64,000 nucleotides of DNA from Sediminibacterium sp. KACHI17 (GCF_040362915.1 NZ_AP029612.1:806001-870000); one strand, 5' to 3'. Shown: positions 41,000 through 50,468, numbered from the stretch's first letter. Made by a program: numbers and translations. The notes: generated by a model not told the origin, from the letters alone.

Positions 41000-43798
41000 A
41001 TGTTGCGTATCAGACAAACACTGCTCTTACTGCTTGTAACCCTTATGGTGCAAGCCCAAACAGGACTTGATGCCAAACTAGGTATCGATCCGAAAGTCAA
41101 AATTGGCAAACTGAATAATGGACTTACCTATTATCTCCGAAAGAACATCGAACCAAAAAATCGTGCTGAACTAAGACTGGTGGTGAATGCGGGATCAATA
41201 CTTGAGTCAGACAAGCAATTAGGGCTGGCGCATTTTGTGGAACATATGGCATTCAATGGCACAAAGAATTTCAAGAAACAAGAACTGGTTGATTTCCTTG
41301 AGAAAAGCGGCGTCAACTTCGGCGCAGATCTGAATGCATATACCAGCTTTGATGAAACAGTGTATGAATTACAAGTCCCTACGGATAGTATTCAAATTTT
41401 TAAAAAAGCCATGCAAATACTCGAAGACTGGGCGCATCAGGTAAGTTTTGAACCGATCGAGATCGATAAAGAAAGAGGTGTGATCGTTGAAGAGTGGAGA
41501 CTGGGAAGAGGTGCGGATGCCAGACTGCGTGATAAATTCTTTCCGGTGATCCTCAAAGGTTCTCAATATGCCAAACGTTTACCCATTGGTACCAAAGAAA
41601 GTATTGAGAAATCTCCTTACAGTGAACTGACCAAATTTTATAAAGACTGGTATCGTCCGGATCTGCAGGCTGTGATCATTGTGGGTGATATTGATATCGC
41701 AGAGACTGAAAAAATGATCAAAGAACATTTTGGTAAGATACCGGCTTCGAAAACACCTAAGCCCAGAACCAAATTCGGCGTACCTGCCTTCCCTGAAACG
41801 AGAGCATCCATTCTTACTGATGCAGAACAACCGTATAATGTAGTACAGGTATATTATTTACGTCCGGAGATCCCTGCTTCTAAAACTGAAAAAGAATACA
41901 GGGCTAGTATGGTCAGAAACCTGTTCAACCAGATGATCAGTAGCCGTCTGGAAGAGATTGCTCAAAAACCGGAAGCTCCATTCCTGTTTGGAAGCAGCAG
42001 CTATGGTTCATTCATTGGAGATAAAGATGCTTTTAGTTTGATCGCTGTTGCCAAAACAGCCAAAGACATAGAAGCATCGATCAAAACATTACTGACAGAG
42101 AATGAAAGAGTCAAACAATATGGTTTTGCACAAACAGAATTAGACCGTGCGGTGAAAAGTACATTGTCGCGCATGGAGAATATGTACAATGAAAGAGACA
42201 AAACCAAATCAGTTGAGCTCTTACAGGAGTATGTAAGAAATTATTTAAAACAAGAATCGATTCCGGGTATTGAAAAAGAATTCGAAATGCACCAAAAATA
42301 CCTGCCTACGATTCAACTGGCAGAAGTGAATGCATTGATCAAAGATTGGATCACCACCCAGAACAGATCAGTTGTGATCACTGCGCCTGAAAAAGAAAAA
42401 GCAGATCTGATGACAGCCGATCAGGTTACCGCATTACTGAACAAACCAATTGGTAAACTGGATGCTTATGTAGACAAAGTAACCAAAGGCGCTTTGTTAC
42501 CGGTTGAACCTGTTGCAGGAAAAGTGGTGAGTGAAAAAAAATATCCTTCCATTGAAACCACTGAATGGACATTATCCAATGGTGCCAGAGTGATCTTAAA
42601 ACCAACGCAATTCAAAAATGATGAAGTTCAGTTTTCTGCGATCAGCTGGGGAGGATCTTCTTTGTACAGTGATAAAGATTATGTGAATGCCGCAAACTCT
42701 TCGGTGATCGCTTCGATTGGCGGTATCGGCGAATTTGATATACAAGCATTACAAAAAGAGCTGGCAGGTAAGAATTGTTTTGTGTCGCCTTCGGTTGCCA
42801 ATTATATGCAGGGATTGAATGGAAACAGTACTACCAAAGATCTGGAAACTGCTTTCCAGTTATTGCATGGTTATTTTGTGGCTCCCAGAAAAGATGCCAA
42901 CATGTTTGAAGTGATCAAACAACAAATGAAAGTGCAATTGGCGAATAAAGACAAAGACCCTGCATCTGTTTTTGCTGATTCTGTGAACTATATCATGGGC
43001 AACTATCACCCAAGAAGAAAGCCATTCTCCACAGAAACCATGCAACAGTTGGAACTCGATCGTGCATTCGCTATTTACAAAGAGCGATTCAGTAATGCCG
43101 GACAATTCACATTCACTTTTGTTGGAAATTTTGAGCTGGAGAATATCAAATCATTGGTCGAAAAATATATTGCTTCTCTCCCATCCACCCCTCAAAAAGA
43201 ACAGTGGAAAGATGTAGGCATCCGTTATCCGAAAGGAGTGATCAATAAAGTGATCAGAAAAGGAAAAGAACCCAAAGCCAGTGTTCGCTTGGCATTCACA
43301 GGAGAAGTGAATGAGATCAGTGATCTCGATGAAATGCAGGTAGGACAATTGACCAAAGCACTAGCGATCAAACTAAGAGAAGTATTACGCGAAGATGCCG
43401 GTGGCGTATATGGTGTAGGTGTTGGCGGTGGTTTCAACCGTGAACCTATCAACAGTTATGGTATCACGATTCAGTTTGGTTGTGCTCCGGAGAATGTAGA
43501 CAAACTGGTAGCGCTGGTCATGGAAGAGATCAAAAACACCAAAGCCAACGGTGTGCCGGCTGTGAACATTGAGAAAGTAGTAGCAGAACAAACCAGGAGT
43601 TTAGAAAATGATATCAAAGAGAATAATTTCTGGCGTTTTAGATTGGAACAGAACTTCTTCCGTGGTACAGACCCTACTCAGATCTTGCAAACAGCAGATA
43701 AGATCAAACTGATCACCGTGGATAAGACCAAAGAATTGGCAAATAAATTATTTAATGAGAATAATATGGTGAAGTTGGTTTTGTTACCTGAAGAATAA
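41000..43798 (+). CDS. M16-family zinc protease (insulinase-like), secreted
   Basis: About 932 residues with a signal peptide (1-20, VQAQ). The inverted zinc motif is HFVEH (His78, Glu81, His82), with the third ligand Glu in the E-T-V-Y-E-L region about 70 residues later. Four M16 domains: two in an active N-terminal half and two in an inactive C-terminal half (PRRKPFSTETMQQLE, GGVYGVGVGGGFNRE R/Y motif), joined by a flexible linker around 480-530. Acts as a clam-shell peptidase on small proteins in the periplasm or outside. ATG at 41000 gives the proper signal peptide; an in-frame TTG lies upstream. Confidence 0.93.
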   Translation: MLRIRQTLLLLLVTLMVQAQTGLDAKLGIDPKVKIGKLNNGLTYYLRKNIEPKNRAELRLVVNAGSILESDKQLGLAHFVEHMAFNGTKNFKKQELVDFLEKSGVNFGADLNAYTSFDETVYELQVPTDSIQIFKKAMQILEDWAHQVSFEPIEIDKERGVIVEEWRLGRGADARLRDKFFPVILKGSQYAKRLPIGTKESIEKSPYSELTKFYKDWYRPDLQAVIIVGDIDIAETEKMIKEHFGKIPASKTPKPRTKFGVPAFPETRASILTDAEQPYNVVQVYYLRPEIPASKTEKEYRASMVRNLFNQMISSRLEEIAQKPEAPFLFGSSSYGSFIGDKDAFSLIAVAKTAKDIEASIKTLLTENERVKQYGFAQTELDRAVKSTLSRMENMYNERDKTKSVELLQEYVRNYLKQESIPGIEKEFEMHQKYLPTIQLAEVNALIKDWITTQNRSVVITAPEKEKADLMTADQVTALLNKPIGKLDAYVDKVTKGALLPVEPVAGKVVSEKKYPSIETTEWTLSNGARVILKPTQFKNDEVQFSAISWGGSSLYSDKDYVNAANSSVIASIGGIGEFDIQALQKELAGKNCFVSPSVANYMQGLNGNSTTKDLETAFQLLHGYFVAPRKDANMFEVIKQQMKVQLANKDKDPASVFADSVNYIMGNYHPRRKPFSTETMQQLELDRAFAIYKERFSNAGQFTFTFVGNFELENIKSLVEKYIASLPSTPQKEQWKDVGIRYPKGVINKVIRKGKEPKASVRLAFTGEVNEISDLDEMQVGQLTKALAIKLREVLREDAGGVYGVGVGGGFNREPINSYGITIQFGCAPENVDKLVALVMEEIKNTKANGVPAVNIEKVVAEQTRSLENDIKENNFWRFRLEQNFFRGTDPTQILQTADKIKLITVDKTKELANKLFNENNMVKLVLLPEE

Positions 43799-43813
43799 AA
43801 CAAACTCTTTGTG

Positions 43814-43850
43814 AAAAAGTCCTTGAGCTTTCGTTCAAGGACTTTTTTTT
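43814..43850 (+). terminator. Intrinsic terminator after M16 gene
   Basis: Stem AAAAAGTCCTTGA with complement TCAAGGACTTTTT, 7-base loop, and a run of eight T. Confidence 0.9.
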
Positions 43851-43911
43851 GCCACAGAGGACACTGCAAACCACTGAAAAAATTTCTGTGTTTCTCTGTG
43901 TCCTCTGTGGC
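43851..43911. repeat. Inverted repeat, GCCACAGAGGACAC word
   Basis: Arms GCCACAGAGGACAC and GTGTCCTCTGTGGC, 14 perfect pairs, with inner CACTGAAAA.../TTTCTGTG pairing. It directly follows the terminator in the convergent spacer. Related in word to 9302-9359. Confidence 0.85.
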
Positions 43912-43925
43912 AATAAATAAAAATA

Positions 43926-44807
43926 TTACTGCTTACTCTTCTCCATCGGCAATTCCGGCAACCTGCTCCATTCTTGTAAAGATCCGTCATAGATGCGCAT
44001 CGGATAACCTAATAAACGTCCGGCTAAATACACGACACTGGCGGTTTGTCCGATAAAACAATACCCGATCATTTCTTTATGCTTATCTGTATTTACTTTA
44101 TCAAAATACACTTGTAACTCAGCAATAGGTTTGATACAGGTGAAGCTATCGATCAGATCCGGGAAAGGCAAGTTGAGTGCACCAGTGATATGTCCGTCGC
44201 GGGGATTGCCTGTTGGATCACCATCATAAAATCTTTTCAATCGGGCATCTACCACAAGTTTATCTTTTTTGAGTAAGGCATTTTGCACATAGTTCTTATC
44301 AACCAATAACTGTTGATAGGCAGCAGTGAAGTTGCCATTCTTCACAACGGGAGAAGCCCCTGCTATCACTTCGAAACCAAAATATTTCCATGCTTCTAAT
44401 CCACCGTTCAATAAACTTACCTGTCCATATAACCCCAAATGTTCGAGGGTGAGGAACATTCTGGCCGTGACTGTAATATCTGCTTTGGTAAATACCAGCA
44501 CTACATGAGATTCTTTATTGATCCCTAATGATTGTAACACACGATTGGCAGCTTCAATACCAGGAGCATTGAAGTTCCCTTCCGGCGAATGGGCGGCCAG
44601 CCAATCAGGCCATAAAAAGCGGGCGCCAGCAATATGTTCTCTTTCAAAATCGAGCCGGATAAAATTGGTTTGCAAAATAACCAGATCTTTATCCGCCTGA
44701 TGTTCTTTCAACCACTGGGCTTCTACTAAAACGGGTACAGGATTGGGTTTGGTAAATGCAATGACCGAAACAGAGATGCCCAATAAAAGGCAGAGGAATC
44801 GTATCAT
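43926..44807 (-). CDS. Secreted two-domain sulfurtransferase (rhodanese-like)
   Basis: About 293 residues with a signal peptide (1-19). Two rhodanese folds in tandem: the N-terminal inactive one (about 28-145, ARFLWPDWLAAHSPEG) and the C-terminal one (about 160-285) with active-site Cys in IGYCFIGQTAS (CxxGxT loop) and the upstream VDARLKRFYDGDPTGNPRDGHITGALNLPF typical of 3-mercaptopyruvate/thiosulfate sulfurtransferases. Exported, so probably handles thiosulfate or sulfane sulfur in the periplasm. The ATG at 44807 is preferred over in-frame upstream starts because it opens the signal peptide. Confidence 0.9.
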   Translation of the reverse strand: MIRFLCLLLGISVSVIAFTKPNPVPVLVEAQWLKEHQADKDLVILQTNFIRLDFEREHIAGARFLWPDWLAAHSPEGNFNAPGIEAANRVLQSLGINKESHVVLVFTKADITVTARMFLTLEHLGLYGQVSLLNGGLEAWKYFGFEVIAGASPVVKNGNFTAAYQQLLVDKNYVQNALLKKDKLVVDARLKRFYDGDPTGNPRDGHITGALNLPFPDLIDSFTCIKPIAELQVYFDKVNTDKHKEMIGYCFIGQTASVVYLAGRLLGYPMRIYDGSLQEWSRLPELPMEKSKQ

Positions 44808-44880
44808 AAGGGTGGTATTTAGACCTAATCTACCAACTGTTTTCAAGAACAAAAGCAAAAAGTGTTCAGCGGCATCTCCC

Positions 44881-44915
44881 CTTTTCACTTTTGACTTTTA
44901 ACTTTTCACTTTTCC
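44881..44915 (+). repeat. Heptad-step tract, CTTTTCA word
   Basis: CTTTTCA, CTTTTGA, CTTTTAA, CTTTTCA, CTTTTCC, five 7-bp units ending 3 bases before the pruA -7 box. No complementary arm found. Confidence 0.75.
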
Positions 44916-44917
44916 CG

Positions 44918-44925
44918 TACCTTGC
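44918..44925 (+). promoter_or_regulatory. Likely -7 box (TACCTTGC) for pruA
   Basis: Two mismatches to TAnnTTTG; 19 bases before the ATG at 44945, the usual distance in this window. Confidence 0.45.
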
Positions 44926-44944
44926 AGCCTCAAAATCTATTCAT

Positions 44945-46576
44945 ATGAGTTTTGGAACTTTCTCTTATCCTAGTCCGGCCAATGAGCCTGTTAATAGTTA
45001 TGCTCCGGGGACTCCCGAAAAAGCGGCTTTGAAAAAAGCGATCGCAGATCTCAAAAAGAAAACATTGGATATTCCGATGTATATCGGCGGTAAATCTGTG
45101 AAGACCGGTAAAAAAGTGGCGATCCATCCTCCACATGAAATTGCACATACATTGGGTCATTTTCATGCAGGTGAAGAAAAACACGTGAACCAAGCGATCG
45201 ATGCTGCTTTAAAAGCCAAAGATGCCTGGACATCTATGAGCTGGGAGAACAGAGCTCATATCTTTTTAAAAGCGGCTGATCTGCTCGCTACCAAATATCG
45301 TTATGTAATGAATGCAAGTACGATGCTTGGGCAAAGTAAAAATGCATATCAGTCTGAGATCGATAGTACTTGTGAGTTGATCGACTTCTTACGTTTCAAT
45401 GTTCACTTCTTAAGTGAGATCTATAAGCAACAGCCCGTATCTGCGCCCGGTATGCATAACCGCATGGAATGGCGTGCATTGGAAGGATTTGTGCTGGCTG
45501 TTACGCCATTTAACTTCACTGCTATTGGCGGCAACCTTCCTACTTCTGCTGCAATGTGTGGCAATGTGGTAGTATGGAAACCAGCGAATACACAGATCTA
45601 TTCGGCACAATTGTTCATGCGTATCCTGAAAGAAGCAGGCTTACCGGATGGTGTGATCAACCTCATCTATGTGGATGGCCCTACCATCGGAAAAGTATGT
45701 TTCAATCACCCTGAATTTGCAGGTGTTCACTTCACCGGTTCAACAGGTGTCTTTAACAATATGTGGAAAGTGATCGGTGAGAATATCAGCAAGTATCGTT
45801 CTTATCCACGCATCGTTGGTGAAACCGGTGGTAAAGATTTTGTGATTGCACATGCAAGTGCAAATGTTGATGCTGTTGTAACAGCGTTGGCAAGAGGTGC
45901 TTTCGAATACCAGGGACAAAAATGTTCTGCTGCATCACGTGCATATTTACCGGATAATATTGCTGCAGAAGTAAAACAGAAATTAGTAGCCACTGTAAAG
46001 AGCATGAAAATGGGTACGGTAGAAGACTTTACCAACTTCATCAATGCAGTGATCGATGAGAAAGCTTTCAACAGCATCACAAAATATATTGATGGTGCAA
46101 AAAAAGATAAAAAAGCAAAGATCCTGGTAGGTGGTAATTACAGCAAAAAAGACGGATACTTCATTGAACCAACTGTCATTGAAACCACTGATCCGAAATA
46201 CAGAACCATGTGTGAAGAGATCTTTGGACCGGTATTGACCATCTATACTTACAAAGCCAATGAATTTGAAAAAACATTGGATCTTGTCAACAATACTTCT
46301 GCATATGCATTGACAGGTGCTGTTTTATCACAAGACAGAGCTGCTGTAGAATTAGCCACCAACAAACTGCGTAATGCAGCGGGCAACTTCTACATCAACG
46401 ACAAACCAACAGGAGCCGTAGTAGGTCAACAACCATTCGGTGGCGCAAGAGCTTCAGGTACCAATGATAAAGCAGGTAGTATGTTGAATCTGTATCGTTG
46501 GTTAAGTGCAAGAACCATTAAGGAAACCTATAACCCACCGGTGGATTATACGTATCCGTTTATGGGAGAACAATAA
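44945..46576 (+). CDS. pruA: 1-Pyrroline-5-carboxylate (glutamate semialdehyde) dehydrogenase
   Basis: NAD-linked oxidation of glutamate semialdehyde to glutamate, the second step of proline breakdown. 543 residues. Motifs: AVTPFNFTAIGGNLP (about 190), catalytic Glu in GETGGKD (about 292), HFTGSTGV, catalytic Cys in GQKCSAASRAY (about 327) and EEIFGPVLTIYTY. Length and the NF-TAIGGNLPTSAAMCGN stretch match stand-alone P5C dehydrogenases as in Bacteroidota and mitochondria rather than PutA fusions. ATG at 44945 chosen from promoter spacing and family N terminus. The proline dehydrogenase gene is not nearby. Confidence 0.95.
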   Translation: MSFGTFSYPSPANEPVNSYAPGTPEKAALKKAIADLKKKTLDIPMYIGGKSVKTGKKVAIHPPHEIAHTLGHFHAGEEKHVNQAIDAALKAKDAWTSMSWENRAHIFLKAADLLATKYRYVMNASTMLGQSKNAYQSEIDSTCELIDFLRFNVHFLSEIYKQQPVSAPGMHNRMEWRALEGFVLAVTPFNFTAIGGNLPTSAAMCGNVVVWKPANTQIYSAQLFMRILKEAGLPDGVINLIYVDGPTIGKVCFNHPEFAGVHFTGSTGVFNNMWKVIGENISKYRSYPRIVGETGGKDFVIAHASANVDAVVTALARGAFEYQGQKCSAASRAYLPDNIAAEVKQKLVATVKSMKMGTVEDFTNFINAVIDEKAFNSITKYIDGAKKDKKAKILVGGNYSKKDGYFIEPTVIETTDPKYRTMCEEIFGPVLTIYTYKANEFEKTLDLVNNTSAYALTGAVLSQDRAAVELATNKLRNAAGNFYINDKPTGAVVGQQPFGGARASGTNDKAGSMLNLYRWLSARTIKETYNPPVDYTYPFMGEQ

Positions 46577-46580
46577 GAGA

Positions 46581-46768
46581 GTTGAGAGTTGACAGATGAT
46601 AGTTAACAGTTGACAGATAAAAGAAAGAGGCGAACAAAGTATTTGTTCGCCTCTTTCTTTTATTGAAAATTGAGCGTTATAAATAACAATCCTATATTCC
46701 GATATTGCCGCTAATACAAATCATCAATCAAAATAACGCCTTCCTTCTGTCAACTATCAACTGTCTGC
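46581..46768. repeat. Heptad-step repeat, GTTGACA word, around a terminator
   Basis: Left block GTTGAGA, GTTGACA, GATGATA, GTTAACA, GTTGACA, GATAAAA (46581-46622) and a short right block TGTCAAC, TATCAAC, TGTCTGC (46748-46768). The terminator of pruA lies between the arms. Confidence 0.8.
46619..46662 (+). terminator. Intrinsic terminator after pruA
   Basis: Long stem AAAGAAAGAGGCGAACAAA with complement TTTGTTCGCCTCTTTCTTT around GTA, with T-rich ends on both sides. Confidence 0.88.
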
Positions 46769-46774
46769 AAAAAA

Positions 46775-47287
46775 CTATTTTGGCAACACAACACTATCAA
46801 TCACGTGGATCACACCGTTACCAGCTTTCAGATCTGTAGCAGTTACAGTAGATACACCACCATTCTCATCAGTAAGAATTACTTTTCCATCTTTCAAAGA
46901 AGCAGTTAAAGAACCACCGCTTACTGTTTTTACTACTACTTTACCTTTACCATCTTTGATTGCTTTTACAACAGCTGCAGCATCCAAGTTACCAGCAACA
47001 ACATGGTAAGTCAGGATCTTAACCAACTGAGCTTTGTTTTCAGGCTTCAATAAATTATCAACAGTACCGGCAGGAAGTTTACCGAATGCTTCATTAACAG
47101 GAGCAAATACTGTGAATGGACCAGCTCCCTGTAATGTCTCAACCAATCCTGCAGCTTTTACAGCAGCAACCAGTGTAGTGTGAGCTTTAGAACCAACAGC
47201 TACATCAACAACAGTTTTCTGAGCAGATACGGTAACAAATGCACCCATCAATAAAGCGATGGCAAAAGAGAAAAATTTCATTTTCAT
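46775..47287 (-). CDS. Secreted fasciclin (FAS1) domain protein
   Basis: 170 residues: signal peptide 1-22 (VSAQ), then a single FAS1 domain with the H1 box TVFAPVNEAFGKLP (about 59-72), the YHVV motif (about 94-97) and the H2 box GVIHVIDSVVLP at the C terminus. A small secreted adhesion or surface protein. Monocistronic; the upstream stretch 47288-47416 holds its promoter region but no clear box. Confidence 0.93.
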   Translation of the reverse strand: MKMKFFSFAIALLMGAFVTVSAQKTVVDVAVGSKAHTTLVAAVKAAGLVETLQGAGPFTVFAPVNEAFGKLPAGTVDNLLKPENKAQLVKILTYHVVAGNLDAAAVVKAIKDGKGKVVVKTVSGGSLTASLKDGKVILTDENGGVSTVTATDLKAGNGVIHVIDSVVLPK

Positions 47288-47416
47288 GTTTTGAGTTTTT
47301 ATAGTTTGTGAATGATTACAGGTAGCATCTTCAAACAGTTCGATTAAAATTTTCTTTTTTAATTTTTTAACACTGCTGTTGAAGCTTTGGTATTTTTTAG
47401 AGAGTTAGGTTAAACA

Positions 47417-47548
47417 TGGGTGCTGGGCACTAGGTACTAGGTGATAGGTAAAGCTTTGAGGTGTTAATGATCATTGTGCAACACGTCAAATAAATATTTC
47501 ACCTAAAACCCAGTACCTAGCACCCAGCACCTAACACCTAACACCCCC
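47417..47548. repeat. Heptad-step inverted repeat, TAGGTAC/CACCTAA word
   Basis: Left TGGGTGC, TGGGCAC, TAGGTAC, TAGGTGA, TAGGTAA; right CACCTAA, AACCCAG, TACCTAG, CACCCAG, CACCTAA, CACCTAA, CACCCCC. Fills the divergent spacer; TATCTTAG (47579-47586) may be the -7 box of the next gene. Confidence 0.9.
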
Positions 47549-47600
47549 ACCGCTCAACCATTCTTCTCTCAAAAATGTTATCTTAGAAAAAATAACTCAG

Positions 47601-48080
47601 ATGGCCTATCCAAGTTTAGCATTGATCGGAGCGCTTCGCGAAACGGCTAAGCGTTTAGAAGACGGAGCACATTACGCATGGGGTAATCATGGCTCCTGCA
47701 ATTGTGGAAATTTATTACAGGTGATCACTGATCTGTCGAAAGAAGAAATATTGACCTATGCACATACTGGCATCGGTGAATGGACAGAATTGGCAGAAGA
47801 ATATTGTGGTGTTACAGATGCGCCCGTAAGTTTGTTATTGAAAAAATTACAGGAGACCGGTCTAACCCCTACCGATATTCACAATCTGGAATACTTGGAA
47901 GACAAAACCGTTTTACAGGCATTACCGGGAGGATTCCGCTGGTTGAAAAGAAATAAACGGGAAGATGTGATTCTTTACTTCAGAACCTATGCTGATGTAT
48001 TGGAGGAGCAGTTGATCGAACAGATCCCCTTACCGGCATTTGACCAAAAACAAGTACCATTACCTGCGGAAGTCTATTAA
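47601..48080 (+). CDS. Conserved protein of unknown function
   Basis: 159 residues, soluble, no signal peptide. I do not recognise a named family. An HGSCNCGNLLQ motif near residue 30 (two Cys) and an EWTELAEEYCGVTD stretch suggest a possible metal or redox site; the C-terminal half contains LPGGFRWLKRNKREDVILYFRTYADVLE. A good coding sequence by frame and context: promoter-like TATCTTAG 14 bases upstream and a terminator 7 bases downstream. No functional call is justified. Confidence 0.75.
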   Translation: MAYPSLALIGALRETAKRLEDGAHYAWGNHGSCNCGNLLQVITDLSKEEILTYAHTGIGEWTELAEEYCGVTDAPVSLLLKKLQETGLTPTDIHNLEYLEDKTVLQALPGGFRWLKRNKREDVILYFRTYADVLEEQLIEQIPLPAFDQKQVPLPAEVY

Positions 48081-48086
48081 ATATGC

Positions 48087-48121
48087 TAAACCCGGTTATC
48101 CAAAAGAGGTGACCGGGTTTA
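48087..48121 (+). terminator. Intrinsic terminator
   Basis: TAAACCCGGT stem with complement ACCGGGTTTA, 15-base loop, then TTTTGTG. Confidence 0.75.
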
Positions 48122-48217
48122 TTTTGTGATACAGGTCCTGAGTTTCAATGAATTCCCCCTGTTTCTGACCCTCCTAAGCTCTTACCCACCCTGCTGACAT
48201 TTTTGGGTTTTAACCCC

Positions 48218-48225
48218 TATATTTG
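48218..48225 (+). promoter_or_regulatory. -7 box (TATATTTG) for pdhA
   Basis: Perfect TAnnTTTG, 19 bases before a GTG codon at 48245. A TTTG lies at 48202 but only 12 bases upstream. Confidence 0.6.
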
Positions 48226-48244
48226 CTGCTCAAAATTTGACCAA

Positions 48245-49240
48245 GTGCCGACTAAATTCTCAAAAGAAACCTATCTCTACTGGTATGAGCTGATGCAGCT
48301 GATCCGCCAGTTTGAATTGAAAGCCGAGGAAATGTATAAAATGGCGGGAAAGATCCGCGGTTTCTTCCATGCCTATGTTGGACAGGAAGCTATTGCTGCA
48401 GGATGTATGACCGCTACGCAACCAGATGATCCATTCATTACTGCCTACCGTGATCATGGTCTGGCTTTAGCTAAGGGTGTCAGCGCTAACGCATGTATGG
48501 CTGAGCTCTATGGTAAAGCAACAGGTTGTGCGAAAGGAAAAGGCGGTAGTATGCACTTCTTTAGTCTGGAACATAAATTCTTTGGTGGACATGGTATCGT
48601 AGGTGCACAGATCGGAACAGGCGCAGGACTTGCATTCGCAGAAAAATACAGAGGTACACAAAATGTTGTGCTTTGTTATTTTGGTGATGGTGCCGCAAGA
48701 CAAGGTATGCTACATGAGACCTTCAACCTGGCCATGACTTGGAAATTACCTGTGATCTTTATTTGTGAGAACAATAACTACGCGATGGGTACTTCTATCG
48801 AACGTACCAGTAACGTAACTGACATCTATAAACTGGCTGATGCATACGATATGCCTGCTGATAAAGTAGATGGCATGACAGCGGAAGCAGTACATGAAGG
48901 TATCGCAAGAGCTGTGAAAAGAGCGCGCGAAGGTGAAGGTCCAACATTGTTGGAAATGAAAACCTATCGCTACAAAGGACACTCTATCTCAGATCCTCAG
49001 AAATATCGTTCGAAGGAAGAAGTTGATGAGTACAAAGAGCAAGACCCGATCACAAAAGTGCGTAATACCATTCTAGAAAATGGTTTTGCTACTGAAGAGT
49101 TCCTCAATGATATCGATAAACGCATTGACGCTGTTGTAGAAGAAAGCGTACGCTTTGCAGAAGAAAGCCCATGGCCGGATGACAGCGAAGTATTGAAAGA
49201 TGTGTATATCGATCAGAACTACCCTTTCATTGTTGATTAA
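48245..49240 (+). CDS. pdhA: Pyruvate dehydrogenase E1 component, alpha subunit
   Basis: Thiamine diphosphate subunit of the pyruvate dehydrogenase complex. 331 residues from GTG. Signature GDG...NN thiamine motif: YFGDGAARQG (about 148) to CENNNYAMGT (about 176); the phosphorylation-loop counterpart YRYKGHSISDP is near 240. The frame is open further upstream to a TTG at 48203, but that would start before the promoter box; the GTG at 48245 gives MPTKFSKETYLYWYEL, the usual N terminus. pdhB is not adjacent, unlike in many genomes; a TPR gene follows. Confidence 0.93.
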   Translation: MPTKFSKETYLYWYELMQLIRQFELKAEEMYKMAGKIRGFFHAYVGQEAIAAGCMTATQPDDPFITAYRDHGLALAKGVSANACMAELYGKATGCAKGKGGSMHFFSLEHKFFGGHGIVGAQIGTGAGLAFAEKYRGTQNVVLCYFGDGAARQGMLHETFNLAMTWKLPVIFICENNNYAMGTSIERTSNVTDIYKLADAYDMPADKVDGMTAEAVHEGIARAVKRAREGEGPTLLEMKTYRYKGHSISDPQKYRSKEEVDEYKEQDPITKVRNTILENGFATEEFLNDIDKRIDAVVEESVRFAEESPWPDDSEVLKDVYIDQNYPFIVD

Positions 49241-49287
49241 TTTTTTTTTAGAAATATATCCCATTCAAAAACGAACAACTAACTAAC

Positions 49288-49977
49288 ATGAGTGATAAGC
49301 ATGAAGTGATGCAAGACAATCAGGCCCTCGCAAAAGCACAAGGATTTTGGAAACAGTACCAGAAAATCATCATCGGTGGTATTGCCGCTGTGGTGATCGG
49401 TTTTGGTGGCTGGTTTGCATACGGCGAATTTATTGTGAAGCCTAAAGAAGAAAAAGCTGCTGAAGCCCTTTTCAAAGCAGAAGAATATTTCAGAATGGAT
49501 TCTTCGAATCTTGTATTGAATGGTGATGGTCAAACCCGCGGTGCATTGTACGTGATCAAAAATTTTGGCGGTACCAAAGCAGCGAACCTGGCTCATTACT
49601 ATGCCGGTATCAGCTACCTGAAATTGGGCGATTTCAACAACGCTGTGAAGTATTTGAAAGACTTCTCAACAGATGCACAGCAGATTCAATTATTGGCTTA
49701 TGGTGCTTTGGGTGATGCATATGCAGAACAAGGCAAAACAGATGATGCAGTAAGCTATTATAAAAAAGCCGGATCGATCTTCGAAAAAGATGACAACAAC
49801 TCTGCTGAATATCTTTTCCGTGCTGCTCTTTTACTGGAGACAAAAGGTAAAACAGCAGAAGCATTGGAAATCTTCAAAGAAATTCAAACGAAATTCCCTA
49901 AAACCGACAAAGGTTTTCAGGCAGACAGATATATTTATCGTTTAAGCATTGAAAAAAACGACCTGGGAGCTAACTAA
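49288..49977 (+). CDS. Membrane-anchored TPR protein (YfgM-like)
   Basis: 229 residues. An N-terminal cytoplasmic part precedes one transmembrane helix (about 27-47, IIIGGIAAVVIGFGGWFAYG), then tetratricopeptide repeats facing the periplasm (ANLAHYYAGISYLKLGDFNNAVKYLKDF, GALGDAYAEQGKTDDAVSYYKKAG, AALLLETKGKTAEALEIFKEI). This layout resembles the YfgM/PpiD accessory of the Sec translocon. Its stop shares a base with the ribH start, so the two are coupled. Confidence 0.85.
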   Translation: MSDKHEVMQDNQALAKAQGFWKQYQKIIIGGIAAVVIGFGGWFAYGEFIVKPKEEKAAEALFKAEEYFRMDSSNLVLNGDGQTRGALYVIKNFGGTKAANLAHYYAGISYLKLGDFNNAVKYLKDFSTDAQQIQLLAYGALGDAYAEQGKTDDAVSYYKKAGSIFEKDDNNSAEYLFRAALLLETKGKTAEALEIFKEIQTKFPKTDKGFQADRYIYRLSIEKNDLGAN

Positions 49978-50465
49978 TGGCAACAAAAGGAAATACTTCA
50001 TTAAACAAAGGCATCCCCGTTATAAAGGATGCCTTTGTTGTTATCGTGAAAACCGAGTGGAACGCGCATATCATCAATAAGCTGGAAGCAGGTGTCAAAA
50101 AAATATTGAAAGCGCAAGGTGTTGGTTTCAAAACACTGGTAGTACCGGGTGCTTTTGAAATTCCATTCGCTGTAAAAAATCATTATGCATATAGTGAAAC
50201 ACCCCCAGATGCCTATATCACACTAGGCACAGTCATTCGTGGGGATACCCCACATTTTGATTATGTGTGTAAAGCAGTGACCGATGGCGTTGTTCAACTG
50301 AACCTTACACTGGATGTACCTGTTGTATTTGGTGTATTGACCGTTGATAACGAATTACAAGCCATTGAAAGAATAGGTGGTAACCATGGGCATAAAGGTG
50401 AAGAAGCGGCTATCACGGCTATTAAAATGATCGCCCTGAATCGTAAATTGATGAACCAAAAATAA
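49977..50465 (+). CDS. ribH: 6,7-Dimethyl-8-ribityllumazine synthase
   Basis: Penultimate riboflavin enzyme. 162 residues. Motifs: VKTEWNAHI (about 22), VVPGAFEIPFA (about 58), GTVIRGDTPHFDYVC with the catalytic His (about 85-98), GVLTVDNELQAIER (about 120) and GGNHGHKGEEAA. Overlaps the TPR gene by one base (TAATG). Other rib genes are absent from the window. Confidence 0.96.
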   Translation: MATKGNTSLNKGIPVIKDAFVVIVKTEWNAHIINKLEAGVKKILKAQGVGFKTLVVPGAFEIPFAVKNHYAYSETPPDAYITLGTVIRGDTPHFDYVCKAVTDGVVQLNLTLDVPVVFGVLTVDNELQAIERIGGNHGHKGEEAAITAIKMIALNRKLMNQK

Positions 50466-50468
50466 AAG

